NCBI RefSeq assembly: GCF_029839275.1
Contig: NZ_JAOCAH010000006.1
Location: forward strand, 233,842-297,841
DNA length: 64,000 bases
Source of the DNA: Pseudomonas sp. GD03944
Lineage (GTDB): Bacteria > Pseudomonadota > Gammaproteobacteria > Pseudomonadales > Pseudomonadaceae
Direction of reading: 5' to 3'
Below the pieces are notes generated by a model that did no database searches, was not told where the DNA came from, and was given only the letters and a program-made list of their open reading frames with translations. The translations under genes were made by a program, and so were the position numbers. Below, in pieces: positions 39,330 through 48,730 of this stretch (its first letter is position 1; each line of letters begins with the position of its first letter).

Positions 39330-40394
39330 TTACTGGAACTGATCCTTGCGGTAGTAACCGCTGTCGATCAGCACTTTTTCCCAGTTGCTCTTGTCGACCG
39401 TGACCGGCTGCAGCAGGTAGGCCGGCACGACCTTCTTGCCGTTGTCGTAGGTCGTGGTGTCGTTGATCTGCGGCTCACCGCCCTCGAGCAGGGCCTTGAC
39501 CATGCCGACGGTCACTTCGGCGAGCTGGCGGGTGTCCTTGAAGACCGAGGAATACTGCTCGTCGGCGAGGATGGATTTCACCGACGGCACTTCCGAATCC
39601 TGGCCGGTGACGATTGGCATGGGCATGTCGCCCGAACCATAACCGACACCTTTCAAGGATGAGAGAACACCGATGGAGATCCCGTCATAGGGCGACAGCA
39701 CGCCGTCGAGGCGCTCCTTGGTGTAGTTGGCGGACAACAGGTTGTCCATGCGCGACTGGGCGGTGGCGCCGTCCCAGCGCAGGGTGCCGACCTTGCCCAT
39801 GCCGGTCTGCCCGGACAGGATCTTGATCTCGCCCTTGTCGATCAGCGGCTGCAGCACCGACAGGGCGCCGTCGTAGAAGAAATAGGCGTTGTTGTCGTCC
39901 GGCGAACCGCCGAACAGCTCGACGTTGTACGGGCCCGGGCCGCGCGCCTGCATGCCCTTGACCAGGGATTCGGCCTGCAGCACGCCGACCCGGGTGTTGT
40001 CGAAGGTGGCGTAGTAGTCCACGTACTCGCTGTCGCGGATCAGGCGGTCATAAGCGATGACCTTGATGTCCGCGGCATTGGCGTTTTCCAGGGCGTTGGT
40101 CAGGGTGGTGCCGTCGATCGCCGCGATGACCAGGACATTGACGCCCTTGACCATCATGTTTTCGATCTGCGAGACCTGGGTGGGGATGTCGTCTTCGGCG
40201 TACTGCAGGTCGGCCTTGTAGCCGGCCTTCTCCAGTTGCTTGACCATGTTGTTGCCATCGTCGATCCAGCGGGCGGACGACTTGGTGGGCATCGCGATAC
40301 CCACGAACCCCTTCTCGGCGGCCCCGGCGGAGGCGGCGCTCAACAGGCTGGCGCCCACGGCCATCGCGGCCACGAGCTTACGGACAGTGTTCAT
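39330..40394 (-). CDS. chvE: ChvE-type sugar-binding protein
   Basis: Periplasmic monosaccharide-binding protein of the CUT2/ribose-binding class, 354 residues. A Sec signal peptide ends near SAGAAE (about residue 24). The mature part opens [20 protein letters not shown], which closely matches ChvE, and contains [24 protein letters not shown] and [18 protein letters not shown]. The start at 40394 has CAGGAGAAGCTG upstream. ChvE binds several aldoses (galactose, arabinose, glucose, xylose); which ones here cannot be told. It is the first gene of the sugar operon, divergent from the GbpR-like LysR gene, the same arrangement as gbpR-chvE in Agrobacterium. Confidence 0.93.
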   Translation of the reverse strand: MNTVRKLVAAMAVGASLLSAASAGAAEKGFVGIAMPTKSSARWIDDGNNMVKQLEKAGYKADLQYAEDDIPTQVSQIENMMVKGVNVLVIAAIDGTTLTNALENANAADIKVIAYDRLIRDSEYVDYYATFDNTRVGVLQAESLVKGMQARGPGPYNVELFGGSPDDNNAYFFYDGALSVLQPLIDKGEIKILSGQTGMGKVGTLRWDGATAQSRMDNLLSANYTKERLDGVLSPYDGISIGVLSSLKGVGYGSGDMPMPIVTGQDSEVPSVKSILADEQYSSVFKDTRQLAEVTVGMVKALLEGGEPQINDTTTYDNGKKVVPAYLLQPVTVDKSNWEKVLIDSGYYRKDQFQ

Positions 40395-40540
40395 CAGCTT
40401 CTCCTGGGCGACGCCTGCGGCATGCCTGGGCACACGCGACATCGCAGTTATTGTTGTTCGTTCGGCGAAGAGCTTTCAAAGCAGGTCTGAAGATAGAAGC
40501 AGCTGCGCATATCAATCAAATTCAAATTCCGCTCACAGCC

Positions 40541-40556
40541 ATACCACTATTGGTAT
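40541..40556. promoter_or_regulatory. Palindromic operator between chvE and the LysR gene
   Basis: ATACCACTATTGGTAT is a perfect 6-base inverted repeat with a 4-base centre, in the A+T-rich divergent region of 240 bases. It is the obvious candidate site for the LysR regulator, located 79 bases before that regulator's start and 147 before chvE's. Confidence 0.55.
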
Positions 40557-40634
40557 ATGAGCAATCGACAAGCACCCCGCCGCGTCGCAGAATCGGCCCA
40601 ACGCCTCAATAACAACAACAGAGTGAGCGCCACG

Positions 40635-41567
40635 ATGGACATCGGCATCGCCCGGCACCTGAAGATTCCCCAATTGCGCCTGATCGCCGCCATCGCCGAG
40701 CATGGCCAGCTCGGCCTCGCGGCCGATGCGCTGACCGTGACCCAGCCAGCCGCCTCGCGCATGCTGGCGGAGATCGAACACACCCTCGGTGCCCGGCTGT
40801 TCGAGCGCCACGCCAAGGGCATGGTGCCAACCCTGATCGGCCGGGCCCTGGCGCAGCGCTCGCACAACATGCTGGTGGAGCTGCGTGACCTGGCGCAGGA
40901 CGTCGAGGAACTCAAGCGCGGCGAAGGCGGCAGGACCACGGTGGGGGCCGTGACCGGGGCGGCGGTGGGCTTCGTGATCCCGGCGATCCGCCAGCTCAAG
41001 GCGATCTCGCCGCGGGCCGAGGTGCACGTCAACGTCGCCGCCAGCGATGTGCTGGTGCATGACTTGGCCACGGGCAAGAACGACTTCGTCCTCGCCCGCC
41101 TGCCCCACGGCGTCAACCCGACGGACTTCGAGATTTTTCCGGCACGCACCGAAACCATCAAGCTGATGGTTCGCCAGGATCATCCGCTGGCCAACGTGGA
41201 TCAGGTGACGCTGCGTGACCTGTCGCCCTACGAATGGGTCATGCAGAGCCACCGGGCGCCGATCCGCGAGGCGATGGAAACGGCTTTTCTGAACGCCGGC
41301 GCGCCCCTGCCGACCAACATCACCAACACCACCTCGCTGCTGGCGATGATCGCCATCCTGGTGTCGTCCTCGGCCATCGCGCCCCTGGCCAGCGAGGTGC
41401 CGGACCTGCTGCTGGGCGACCAGGTGGGCGCCAAGCTCAAGGTCCTGCCGCTCAACGTGACCATCGAGATGTCGCCGTACTACCTGCTGCTGGTCAAGGG
41501 CCGCCAGCTCTCGCCGGTCGCCAACCGCCTGCGCCGGCTGGTGATCGCCGCCCTGGGCAAACATTGA
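40635..41567 (+). CDS. gbpR: LysR-family regulator, GbpR-like
   Basis: LysR-type regulator of 310 residues. The DNA-binding domain reads LKIPQLRLIAAIAEHGQLGL with helix-turn-helix DALTVTQPAASRMLAEIEHTLG; the remainder is a substrate-binding-protein-like effector domain. It resembles GbpR/GguR regulators that control chvE-linked sugar uptake, and it is divergent from chvE, so it probably activates or represses the whole sugar cluster in response to galactose or arabinose. The start at 40635 (MDIGIARHLK) is chosen over the frame at 40557, whose 26 extra residues would begin inside the operator palindrome region and look non-conserved. Confidence 0.88.
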   Translation: MDIGIARHLKIPQLRLIAAIAEHGQLGLAADALTVTQPAASRMLAEIEHTLGARLFERHAKGMVPTLIGRALAQRSHNMLVELRDLAQDVEELKRGEGGRTTVGAVTGAAVGFVIPAIRQLKAISPRAEVHVNVAASDVLVHDLATGKNDFVLARLPHGVNPTDFEIFPARTETIKLMVRQDHPLANVDQVTLRDLSPYEWVMQSHRAPIREAMETAFLNAGAPLPTNITNTTSLLAMIAILVSSSAIAPLASEVPDLLLGDQVGAKLKVLPLNVTIEMSPYYLLLVKGRQLSPVANRLRRLVIAALGKH

Positions 41568-41661
41568 GTACCGGTTGACGATCAGCCGTGCATTGGGTGG
41601 TGCGGATACGGCCGAAACGTGGCGCGAGCAGCCATTCGTCATGGGCGGCTCGTGTGGCCAA

Positions 41662-41726
41662 TTGGTGGGCTGAAGCCCACCCTACAGCGCTTGCGTAACC
41701 CCGTAGGGTGGGCTTCAGCCCACCAA
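41662..41726. repeat. 24-base perfect inverted repeat
   Basis: The 24-base arm at 41662-41685 (starting TTGGTGGGCTGAAGCCCACC) is exactly inverted at 41703-41726, with 17 bases between. Each arm is itself palindromic. It belongs to the GTAGGGTGGGCTTCAGCCCACC class of dispersed Pseudomonas repeats and sits between the convergent LysR and tpx genes. Confidence 0.8.
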
Positions 41727-41775
41727 AACCGAGTATCAGCCTCCACCGACTAGCGCCACACCAGCCCGCAGAAAC

Positions 41776-41804
41776 GAAAACGGCCTGCAGAGCAGGCCGT
41801 TTCG
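41776..41804 (-). terminator. Intrinsic terminator after tpx
   Basis: AAACGGCCTGC/GCAGGCCGTTT forms an 11-base stem with a 3-base loop. On the minus strand TTTTCGTTT follows. It ends the tpx transcript. Confidence 0.85.
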
Positions 41805-41819
41805 GGGCATTGCGAGAGC

Positions 41820-42320
41820 TTACTTCAGCACGGCCAGGGCGGCGTCGTAGTTCGGCTCGCTGCCGATTTCCGCAACCAGCTCGCTGTGCAGGACTTTGTC
41901 GTTCTCGTCCAGCACCACCACCGCACGGGCGGCGACGCCGGCCAGCGGGCCGTCGGCCAAGGCCACGCCGTAGTCCTTGAGGAATTCGGCACCGCGCATG
42001 GTCGACAGGTTCACCACGTTGTCCAGGCCTTCGGCACCGCAGAAGCGCGCCTGGGCGAACGGCAGGTCGGCGGAGACGCAGAGCACCACGGTGTTGTCCA
42101 GCTTGCTGGCTTCGGCGTTGAACTTGCGTACCGAGGTCGCGCAAGTCGGGGTGTCGACACTCGGGAAGATGTTCAGCACTTTGCGCTTGCCGGCCAGGCT
42201 GCTCAGGCTGATGTCGGCCAGGCCGGCACCGACCAGGTTGAAGGCCGGGGCTTGCTGGCCGACTTGGGGCAGTTGGCCGGCGACGTTGACCGGGTTACCA
42301 CGCAGGGTGACTTGAGTCAT
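41820..42320 (-). CDS. tpx: Thiol peroxidase Tpx
   Basis: Atypical 2-Cys peroxiredoxin of 166 residues that reduces hydrogen peroxide and alkyl hydroperoxides using thioredoxin. The peroxidatic Cys lies in [17 protein letters not shown] (about residue 60) and the resolving Cys in [11 protein letters not shown] (about residue 94), the standard Tpx spacing. The start at 42320 is preceded by GAGGA. It is probably transcribed alone, as a terminator follows and the upstream tamB gene ends 149 bases away. Full length, no anomalies. Confidence 0.97.
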   Translation of the reverse strand: MTQVTLRGNPVNVAGQLPQVGQQAPAFNLVGAGLADISLSSLAGKRKVLNIFPSVDTPTCATSVRKFNAEASKLDNTVVLCVSADLPFAQARFCGAEGLDNVVNLSTMRGAEFLKDYGVALADGPLAGVAARAVVVLDENDKVLHSELVAEIGSEPNYDAALAVLK

Positions 42321-42469
42321 CGGGATGTCCTCTCGTTATTGGGGTGAGTTGTTCGGGTAGAAACGGATACGGCAGCGGCGCGCAGAAACCGCGGCAGCCG
42401 CGCCTGGAGAGCGCCGATGCTAGCACGGCTGTTTGCCAGGTTGGTGACGGCGCCCGGGCGGTTCGGCAT

Positions 42470-45400
42470 TCAGAAATCACGCTTGTAGAACAGGTCGAGG
42501 GAGCTGGCCAGGCCGCTGGCGGCCTCCAGGTACAGGCGTTTGGTCAGCTCGTAGCGCAGCGCCACGGTGTTCACCGGCTCGAACACGCCGACGCCATAGC
42601 GCAGGCTCAGGCGCTCGGACAGGTTGCCGCTGGCCACCACGCTGGTGCCGTCGCCACTGCCTTCGGTGTCCAGCTGGAAGTTCTCGATGCCCAGGGTCTG
42701 GGCGACGTTGCCGGTCATGGTCGAACTGCCGGCCAGCCCCAGGGACAGCGCGGCCCGGGCCAGCATGTTGTTGTCGTTGCCGCTGGACATCGGCCGGCCG
42801 AGCACCAGGTAGGACAGCGCCTGCTCCTGGCTCATGGCCGGCTCGGAGAACACTTCGCTGCGGGGCTGGTCGGCGCTGCCGCTCAGGCGCAACCCGGCCA
42901 CCACGTCCTCGACCCGGCGGATCGCCTCGATGTCGAGGAACGGCTGGTCGATCGGCCCGGTGAACAGCAACCGCGCCCGGCGAATTTCCAGGCGCTGGCC
43001 GTAGGCGCGGAAGCGGCCGTTGTTGAGGGCCAGCTCGCCACGGGTCTCGAGGTCGTTGCCGATGTGTATCTGCCCGGCCAGATCGGCGTTCAGGCCAAAG
43101 CCACTGAAGGTCAGCTTGTCCTGGCCCACGGTGACGTCGATGTCCATGGCGATGGCGGTTTCGGTCTTTTCTTTACTCTGGGCACCGACGATCACCGCGT
43201 CCTCGGATACTTTCACCGTGGACGGCGGCAGCTCGCGCACCAGAATGCTGCCGCGCGGTACCGCGACCTTGCCACTGACCGACAGCAGCTGGTCGATCAG
43301 CCGCACGCGCAGGTCCGGTTCGACCTGGAGGTCGGCATAGGGCTCGACGATCACCGGCAGGCGCTGCCCGCTGACGCGAATGTCGGCACTCACGTCCTGC
43401 CCCCAGGCCAGTTCGCCCTGGATATTGCCCTGCCCGTTTTCGCCGCTGCGCCAGCCGCCCGTGAGTTGCAGGCTTTCCCCGGCAATCAGCGCCTGCAGCT
43501 GCAGCGCTTCGAACTGGGTCGGCAATTCGCCGCCGGACAGCTCGCCGTCGCTCAGTTGCAGGCGGCCGTTGACCTGGGGCGCCAGCAGGCTGCCGGACAG
43601 GCTGCCGCTGCCGTTCAACTGGCCAGCGATGCGTTCGACCATGGGCACGAACGGGCGCATCACCGCCAGGTCCAGCCCGTCCAGACGGAAGCTGCCGCTC
43701 AGGGGCTTATTTGCCGGGCGCGGGTCGAGCTGCGCCTGCAGCGCCAGCTCGCCGATCTCCGGCCCGCGCAGGTCGAGGTTGGCCTCCACCTGGCGCGGCC
43801 GCAGTTGGCTGCTCAAGCGCAGGCTGTCGTAGGGGAAGTCGACCCACTGGTCCTGCTCGCGCACGCGCCACACGCCCTGCCCCGCGTCCAGCAGCACATG
43901 GCCGTTGGGGCCGCTGGCGGGCAGGTCGAGGTGAATTTCGGCATTCAACTGGCCCTGCCAGGCGAAATCCTTCGGCAGCCACTGGCCCAAGCTGTCCAGC
44001 GGGAAGTTGGCCAGGGTGTAGCGAATGCGCGGCTCGGGCATCAGCCGCTGGTCTTCGCCACACAGGCTGGCGGGGCCGGAACGCCAGCAGTGGGCGCCTA
44101 GGGTGAGTTGCCCGCTGGCCAGGCGCACCAGCGATGCCGGGGCCTGCAGGCGCCAGTCCTGGCCATTGCTCTGCAGCTCGCCCCGGCTCAGGCGGCCACG
44201 CCAGTTGCCCTTGTCCAGGGTGCCGTCGAAGGCCAGCACGCTCTGCAGCAACGGGCCGTCGAGGTCCAGCGTCAGTTGTTGCTGCTTGATATCGCCCTGC
44301 CCCTCGACCGTCAACGTACCCAGCGCGGTATCGCCCAGGGCGATGCCGGTGGCGGTCAGGTCGAGCTGGGCGCGCTGAGCACGGTCGAGGGTGGCGCGCA
44401 GGGCAAGGTTGTTGATGCGTTGGTCGGTGTAGGCCAGGCGCTGCCCTTGCAACGCCAGTTGCCCCTGGGGTGCCTGCAGGGTGCCGGCGAGGTCGAGCTG
44501 GCCGTCGATGCCACCCTGCAACCCCGGCCACAGCTGGCCCAGGCGGCTCAGGGCAATGCGCAGTTGCCCCGTCAGCTGGCGATCCAGCGCGGCCTGGCCG
44601 TCGATGCGGTTGTCGCCCAGGCGCAGGTCGAAGCGTTCCAGGGTCCAGCGCTCGCCGGAACCGTCAGTGCGCGCTTGCAGCACCACGGGCTGGCCACGCA
44701 GGCGGCCCTGGATGTCGATGTCGGCATCCAGCCGCAGGGTCTGGTCGCGCCATTCGCCCTTGCTGCGCAACGGACCGGCCAGGGTGCCAGGCAACTCGGC
44801 CACCCAGTAGGCGGGGTCGAACTGGCTGACCGCCAGGTTGGCGTCCCAGCGCACCCCGTCGGCGAACCCGACGCTCACCTGCCCCGCCACCTGGCCCTGC
44901 CCCGCGGTCACCCGCAACTCGGGCAGGAACACCTGTTGCAGGTCGCCGCTTACCGGGCTGGACACACTGAAATCGCCGGCCGGGCCTTGCAGATCGGCGG
45001 CGAAATTGCCCAGGTAGTTGCCATCGGCAAACACCAGCTCGCCCTTCAGCGTGCGCAGCGCCACGGGTGGCGGCTCGTCCAGCGGGTAGAGACGCTGCCA
45101 GGGAAAATCCTGCCAGTCGAAACGGCTGTCCAGGCTGAAGGACTCGCGCCAGTCCAGGCTGCCGCTGAGCTGCACGCGCTGCGCCGGGTTGGCTGTGAGG
45201 TCGAGGGCCTCGATCTGCGCGCCCTCGGCCGTCACCGAACCCAGCAGGCGCAGGGCCATGGGCCCCTCTTCGGCCGGCAGCCGCGCCGCGCCGTCGATGG
45301 CGTAACCGTCCTGCAGGTTGCCGTCGGCCTTCAACATCAGGTCATCCAGGCGCAGCGTGGGCGGCAGGTCGGGCGACGCGAGGAAACCATCAGCCTCCAG

Positions 45401-46135
45401 CCGCACCTGCGCCGGCAGGTGTTCGGCGAGGGGCTGCACCTCGCCGGTCAGCCGGCCATTGAGGTAGCCCTGGCTGTCGGCCTGCAGGTTCAGGCTGTGC
45501 AGCAGGTCGCCGCTGACCTGCACCGCCAGTTGCCAGGGCGTCTCACCCGGCGCGGGCAGGGTCACATCGCCGGTGAGGCTGAGCGGCCAGTCGCCGCGGG
45601 GCTGCACGGTGCCCTGGATGTCGACCGACAGCGCGTCACGCTGCAGTTGCAGGCGTTCGATGCGCAGGCCGTCGGCCACCCACTTGGCCTGCAGGTGCAG
45701 GGTCTGCAATTGCTCGGCGTCGTTCAGGGTCAGGCTGCCGATCTGCACGTCGCCCACTTGCAGGGCCAGGGGCAGGTCGAGGTCGGGCAGGCGCAGCGGT
45801 TCGTCACTGCTCTCGGTGCTCGGCGGGAAATGCAGGTCGATGCGCTCGGCGGCCAGCCGCTCGATGCACAGGGTGGCGCGCAGCAGGCAGCTCGGTGACC
45901 AGTCCAGCGCCGGCGCCAGCACCTCCACGCGGCTGTCGCCCTGCTGCCAGTGCAGGCGATCGGCCCGCCAGGCGCCGCCCAGCCGGCCGTCGAAGTTCTC
46001 CAGGGTCAGCCCCGGCACCTGTTGCAAGGCCCAGCGGCTGCCGGCGGTGGTGCCGAGGATCACCGTCACGACCAGGAGCACCAGCAGCAACAGGCCCAGC
46101 AGGCTGGCCAGGGTGAGTGTCAGCCCGCGCCTCAC
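42470..46135 (-). CDS. tamB: TamB, translocation and assembly module inner-membrane subunit
   Basis: AsmA-like bridge protein of 1221 residues that links the inner membrane to TamA in the outer membrane and is implicated in autotransporter assembly and phospholipid transport. There is one N-terminal anchor (LTLASLLGLLLLVLLVVTVI), a very long beta-rich taco-shaped body, and the conserved DUF490/TamB C-terminal domain (ALSYLVLGRPMSSG; LDLFYKRDF ending in Phe). The start is a GTG at 46135 that overlaps the tamA stop (GTGA), so the two are coupled. Length matches Pseudomonas TamB. Confidence 0.95.
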   Translation of the reverse strand: MRRGLTLTLASLLGLLLLVLLVVTVILGTTAGSRWALQQVPGLTLENFDGRLGGAWRADRLHWQQGDSRVEVLAPALDWSPSCLLRATLCIERLAAERIDLHFPPSTESSDEPLRLPDLDLPLALQVGDVQIGSLTLNDAEQLQTLHLQAKWVADGLRIERLQLQRDALSVDIQGTVQPRGDWPLSLTGDVTLPAPGETPWQLAVQVSGDLLHSLNLQADSQGYLNGRLTGEVQPLAEHLPAQVRLEADGFLASPDLPPTLRLDDLMLKADGNLQDGYAIDGAARLPAEEGPMALRLLGSVTAEGAQIEALDLTANPAQRVQLSGSLDWRESFSLDSRFDWQDFPWQRLYPLDEPPPVALRTLKGELVFADGNYLGNFAADLQGPAGDFSVSSPVSGDLQQVFLPELRVTAGQGQVAGQVSVGFADGVRWDANLAVSQFDPAYWVAELPGTLAGPLRSKGEWRDQTLRLDADIDIQGRLRGQPVVLQARTDGSGERWTLERFDLRLGDNRIDGQAALDRQLTGQLRIALSRLGQLWPGLQGGIDGQLDLAGTLQAPQGQLALQGQRLAYTDQRINNLALRATLDRAQRAQLDLTATGIALGDTALGTLTVEGQGDIKQQQLTLDLDGPLLQSVLAFDGTLDKGNWRGRLSRGELQSNGQDWRLQAPASLVRLASGQLTLGAHCWRSGPASLCGEDQRLMPEPRIRYTLANFPLDSLGQWLPKDFAWQGQLNAEIHLDLPASGPNGHVLLDAGQGVWRVREQDQWVDFPYDSLRLSSQLRPRQVEANLDLRGPEIGELALQAQLDPRPANKPLSGSFRLDGLDLAVMRPFVPMVERIAGQLNGSGSLSGSLLAPQVNGRLQLSDGELSGGELPTQFEALQLQALIAGESLQLTGGWRSGENGQGNIQGELAWGQDVSADIRVSGQRLPVIVEPYADLQVEPDLRVRLIDQLLSVSGKVAVPRGSILVRELPPSTVKVSEDAVIVGAQSKEKTETAIAMDIDVTVGQDKLTFSGFGLNADLAGQIHIGNDLETRGELALNNGRFRAYGQRLEIRRARLLFTGPIDQPFLDIEAIRRVEDVVAGLRLSGSADQPRSEVFSEPAMSQEQALSYLVLGRPMSSGNDNNMLARAALSLGLAGSSTMTGNVAQTLGIENFQLDTEGSGDGTSVVASGNLSERLSLRYGVGVFEPVNTVALRYELTKRLYLEAASGLASSLDLFYKRDF

Positions 46136-47862
46136 AGTTCCGGCCCCATGGAGAAATGCAGGCGCACGCCGCCCTGGTCATCCAGCGGGTGCGCCAGGTC
46201 CAGGCGCAGCGGCCCCACCGGCGAGACCCAGCGAAGCCCAAGGCCCACGGCGCTTTTCAGGGTGGGAAAATCCAGCGAGTTGAAGGCGTTGCCCTGGTCG
46301 AAGAAGGTCGCCACCCGCCAGCGCTCGGCCACGCTGTACTGGTACTCGGCACTGGCGGCGAACAGGTAGCGCCCGCCGACCTTGTCGCCCTGGCGGTTCT
46401 CCGGCGACAGGGTCTGGTAGTCGTAGCCGCGCACGCTCTGGTCGCCACCGGCGAAGAAGCGCAGGGACGGCGGCACCGACGCATTGAAGCCATCGGAGGC
46501 CGTGCCACCGAACTGCACGCGCCCGAGGAACCGATGCCGCTCCGCCAGGGTGGTCAGGCCCTTGAGCAGCACGTTGCCGTGCACCAGGTCGGTGTCCGAC
46601 AGCAGCCCTTCCTTGGCCGCCGCCAGGTCGAACTGCAGGCGGTAGCCGTGGTTCGGGTCGATCTGGTTGTCGCTGTGCAGGTAGGAAAAACTGACGCCCG
46701 GCATCAGCAGCGTGCTCAGGCCGGAATCGTCGCCCAGGCGGTATTCCTCGCGCTGCCATTTCAGCGACAGGACCCGCTGCCAGCCGCTGTCGAGCTTGCT
46801 GTGCCATTCCGGCCCCACGGTCAGCAGGCGGCTGAGGCTGTCGGTATCGGCCAGCTCTTCATATTGATAGCCACCGGCATAGCGCAGCTTGTCGGTCAGC
46901 GGCGGGTCCAGGGGCACGTCGTACCACAGGCCGACGTTCTGCCGCGGCGCCGACAACTCCATCTCGGCGCCGTAGCTGTGCCCCTGCGGGTTGGCCCAGT
47001 GCCGGGTCCAGTTGGCCCGGCCGCGCGGGCCGACGTCAGTAGAGAACCCCAGGCCCAGGCCCATGCTGCGCGGCTTGCGCGCCGACATCTGGACCTTGAC
47101 GGGAATCACCCGCTGTTCGGCCTCGGCCGGGTTGGCGTCGACCCGCACGCTTTCGAAATAGCCGCTGGAGCGCAGCGCCTGGTACAGCTCGGCGATACGC
47201 TCGGAATCGTAGGGGGCGTCCGCCTGGAACGGCACCATGCGTTGCAGCAGGGACTCGTCGAACGGCACGTCGCCGTCGAAGCTCACCGCCCCCAGCTGGT
47301 AACGCGGGCCACTGTCGTAGATCAGGCGGATGTCGGCCACCCCGGCACGGGGGTCGATCTGCAGTTCCTGGGCGTTGAAGCGGCCCCGGAAGAAGCCGTA
47401 GCGTGAAGCCTGGTTCTGAATCGAGCGCTTGGCCGCTTCATAACGACCATGGTTGAGCACGGCACCGGGCTTGAGCCGGTCGTCGGTGGGGATGCGAAAG
47501 GCGCGCAGCTCGCTGGCCGGCCCGTCGATGCGCAGGGTGACCTCGCGCAGGCGCACCGGCTCGCCGCGCACCACGTTGACGATCAGGCGCAGCGGGGCCT
47601 GTTCACTGACTTCGGTCTCGATCTGCGCCTGGTAGTAGCCCAGGGCCTGGGCGGCCTCGTGGGCGCGACTCTCGGCGACCCGGCGGAAACGCTGCAAGGC
47701 TTCGGCGTCGCGATCGCCGAGGCTGCCGATGTAGTTCTGGATGTTTTCCCGCAGCGCGGTACTGTTCGGCGTGACCCGCACCTCCAGGCGCGCTTCAGCC
47801 AGCACCGCGGTACTCAACGCCAGCAACAGCGCTGCCACGACCGTTCTGTTCAACACTCTCAT
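46132..47862 (-). CDS. tamA: TamA, outer-membrane Omp85 protein
   Basis: Omp85-family outer-membrane barrel of 576 residues, partner of TamB. A Sec signal peptide (VVAALLLALSTAVLA) is followed by POTRA domains including LRLIVNVVRGEPVRLREVTL, then the 16-strand barrel with FAGGDQSVRGYDYQTLSPEN, the conserved L6 RGY motif region. The last residues, RLHFSMGPEL, end in Leu where many barrels have Phe two places earlier. The start at 47862 fits the signal peptide; the longer open frame upstream is not credible. Overlaps tamB by four bases. Confidence 0.94.
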   Translation of the reverse strand: MRVLNRTVVAALLLALSTAVLAEARLEVRVTPNSTALRENIQNYIGSLGDRDAEALQRFRRVAESRAHEAAQALGYYQAQIETEVSEQAPLRLIVNVVRGEPVRLREVTLRIDGPASELRAFRIPTDDRLKPGAVLNHGRYEAAKRSIQNQASRYGFFRGRFNAQELQIDPRAGVADIRLIYDSGPRYQLGAVSFDGDVPFDESLLQRMVPFQADAPYDSERIAELYQALRSSGYFESVRVDANPAEAEQRVIPVKVQMSARKPRSMGLGLGFSTDVGPRGRANWTRHWANPQGHSYGAEMELSAPRQNVGLWYDVPLDPPLTDKLRYAGGYQYEELADTDSLSRLLTVGPEWHSKLDSGWQRVLSLKWQREEYRLGDDSGLSTLLMPGVSFSYLHSDNQIDPNHGYRLQFDLAAAKEGLLSDTDLVHGNVLLKGLTTLAERHRFLGRVQFGGTASDGFNASVPPSLRFFAGGDQSVRGYDYQTLSPENRQGDKVGGRYLFAASAEYQYSVAERWRVATFFDQGNAFNSLDFPTLKSAVGLGLRWVSPVGPLRLDLAHPLDDQGGVRLHFSMGPEL

Positions 47863-47944
47863 GGGGCGGATGCTACCACGGCCTACGCCCCATTCTAGAG
47901 CAGATGCTCCCCGCGCCCCGGTTACCGGTTGTTTCCAGCCAGGC

Positions 47945-48586
47945 TCAGGCGCTGGCCTTGGCCACCGGCTGCGGATTGGGGTGAAAGAACACGTGTTCGA
48001 TGATCGGCCCCACCGCCAGCTCGCCGATGTCTTCATAGCCCTGGCGCTTGTAGAAGGCCAGGTAATGCGGGTTGCCGGTGTCGATGACGATGCCTTGCGA
48101 GGTGTCGTCCTGGGCGCACCAGTCGTGCAGCGCCTCCAGCAGTTGCTCGCCGAACTTCTGCCCCTGGAATTCCGGGTGGATGCCGATCAGCGGCAGCACG
48201 TGGTACTGGCCCGGCGGCAGGCACGACAGCACGGCGTCGTGGTATTCCAGGTAGCGCCGGGTGCAGCGGAAGCCGGTGGTCAGCAGCATGCGCATGCGCC
48301 AGCCCCAGCTTTCGGTGATGTCCAGACGGCGCCGTGGCGGCGCGATCAGGGCCATGCCGATCAGGCGATCCTCGATCAGCAGCCCAAGGGCCGGCAGGTC
48401 CTCGTTGAAGTGCTGCTGCACCAGCTCGCGCACCGTGGCCCGGACCCGCTGGTCGTAGCCGGCGCGGTCCGCCTCGAACAGGTAGGCGAAGGTCGGGTCG
48501 TGGCGGTAGGCGTGGTACAGCAGCGAGCGCGCCTCGCGGGCGTAACCACCGTCGAGCAAACGGACTTCGGCTGTTCTGTGGGGCAT
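47945..48586 (-). CDS. GNAT-family acetyltransferase
   Basis: Acyltransferase-like protein of 213 residues with the GNAT core. The acetyl-CoA loop is in LIGIHPEFQGQKFGEQLLEAL (Q-x-x-G-x-G/A pattern), followed by IVIDTGNPHYLAFYKRQGYE, typical of motif B. Substrate unknown. The start at 48586 (MPHRTAEVRLLDGGYA) has GAGGT about twelve bases upstream. It lies 82 bases upstream of tamA on the same strand and may be co-transcribed with tamAB; this order also occurs beside xthA in P. aeruginosa as I recall it. No membrane segment. Confidence 0.87.
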   Translation of the reverse strand: MPHRTAEVRLLDGGYAREARSLLYHAYRHDPTFAYLFEADRAGYDQRVRATVRELVQQHFNEDLPALGLLIEDRLIGMALIAPPRRRLDITESWGWRMRMLLTTGFRCTRRYLEYHDAVLSCLPPGQYHVLPLIGIHPEFQGQKFGEQLLEALHDWCAQDDTSQGIVIDTGNPHYLAFYKRQGYEDIGELAVGPIIEHVFFHPNPQPVAKASA

Positions 48587-48730
48587 GGGCGGTGACCTCG
48601 GTTGTTCTTTTAATGGAGGGGCCTGTTGCCACCCTAGCACCGCCTTTGTGGGCCTGCCAGATCGCTGGCCGTCGGCCCGGCGGATCGGCTAGCATCGCAG
48701 GCTTTCCCGCTGAAACCAGGATTTGCCGCC

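Noticed and set aside
40557..41567. Longer LysR product starting at 40557
   Set aside because: The extra 26 residues begin at the edge of the operator palindrome and lack LysR features; the conserved domain starts at MDIGIARHLK, 40635.
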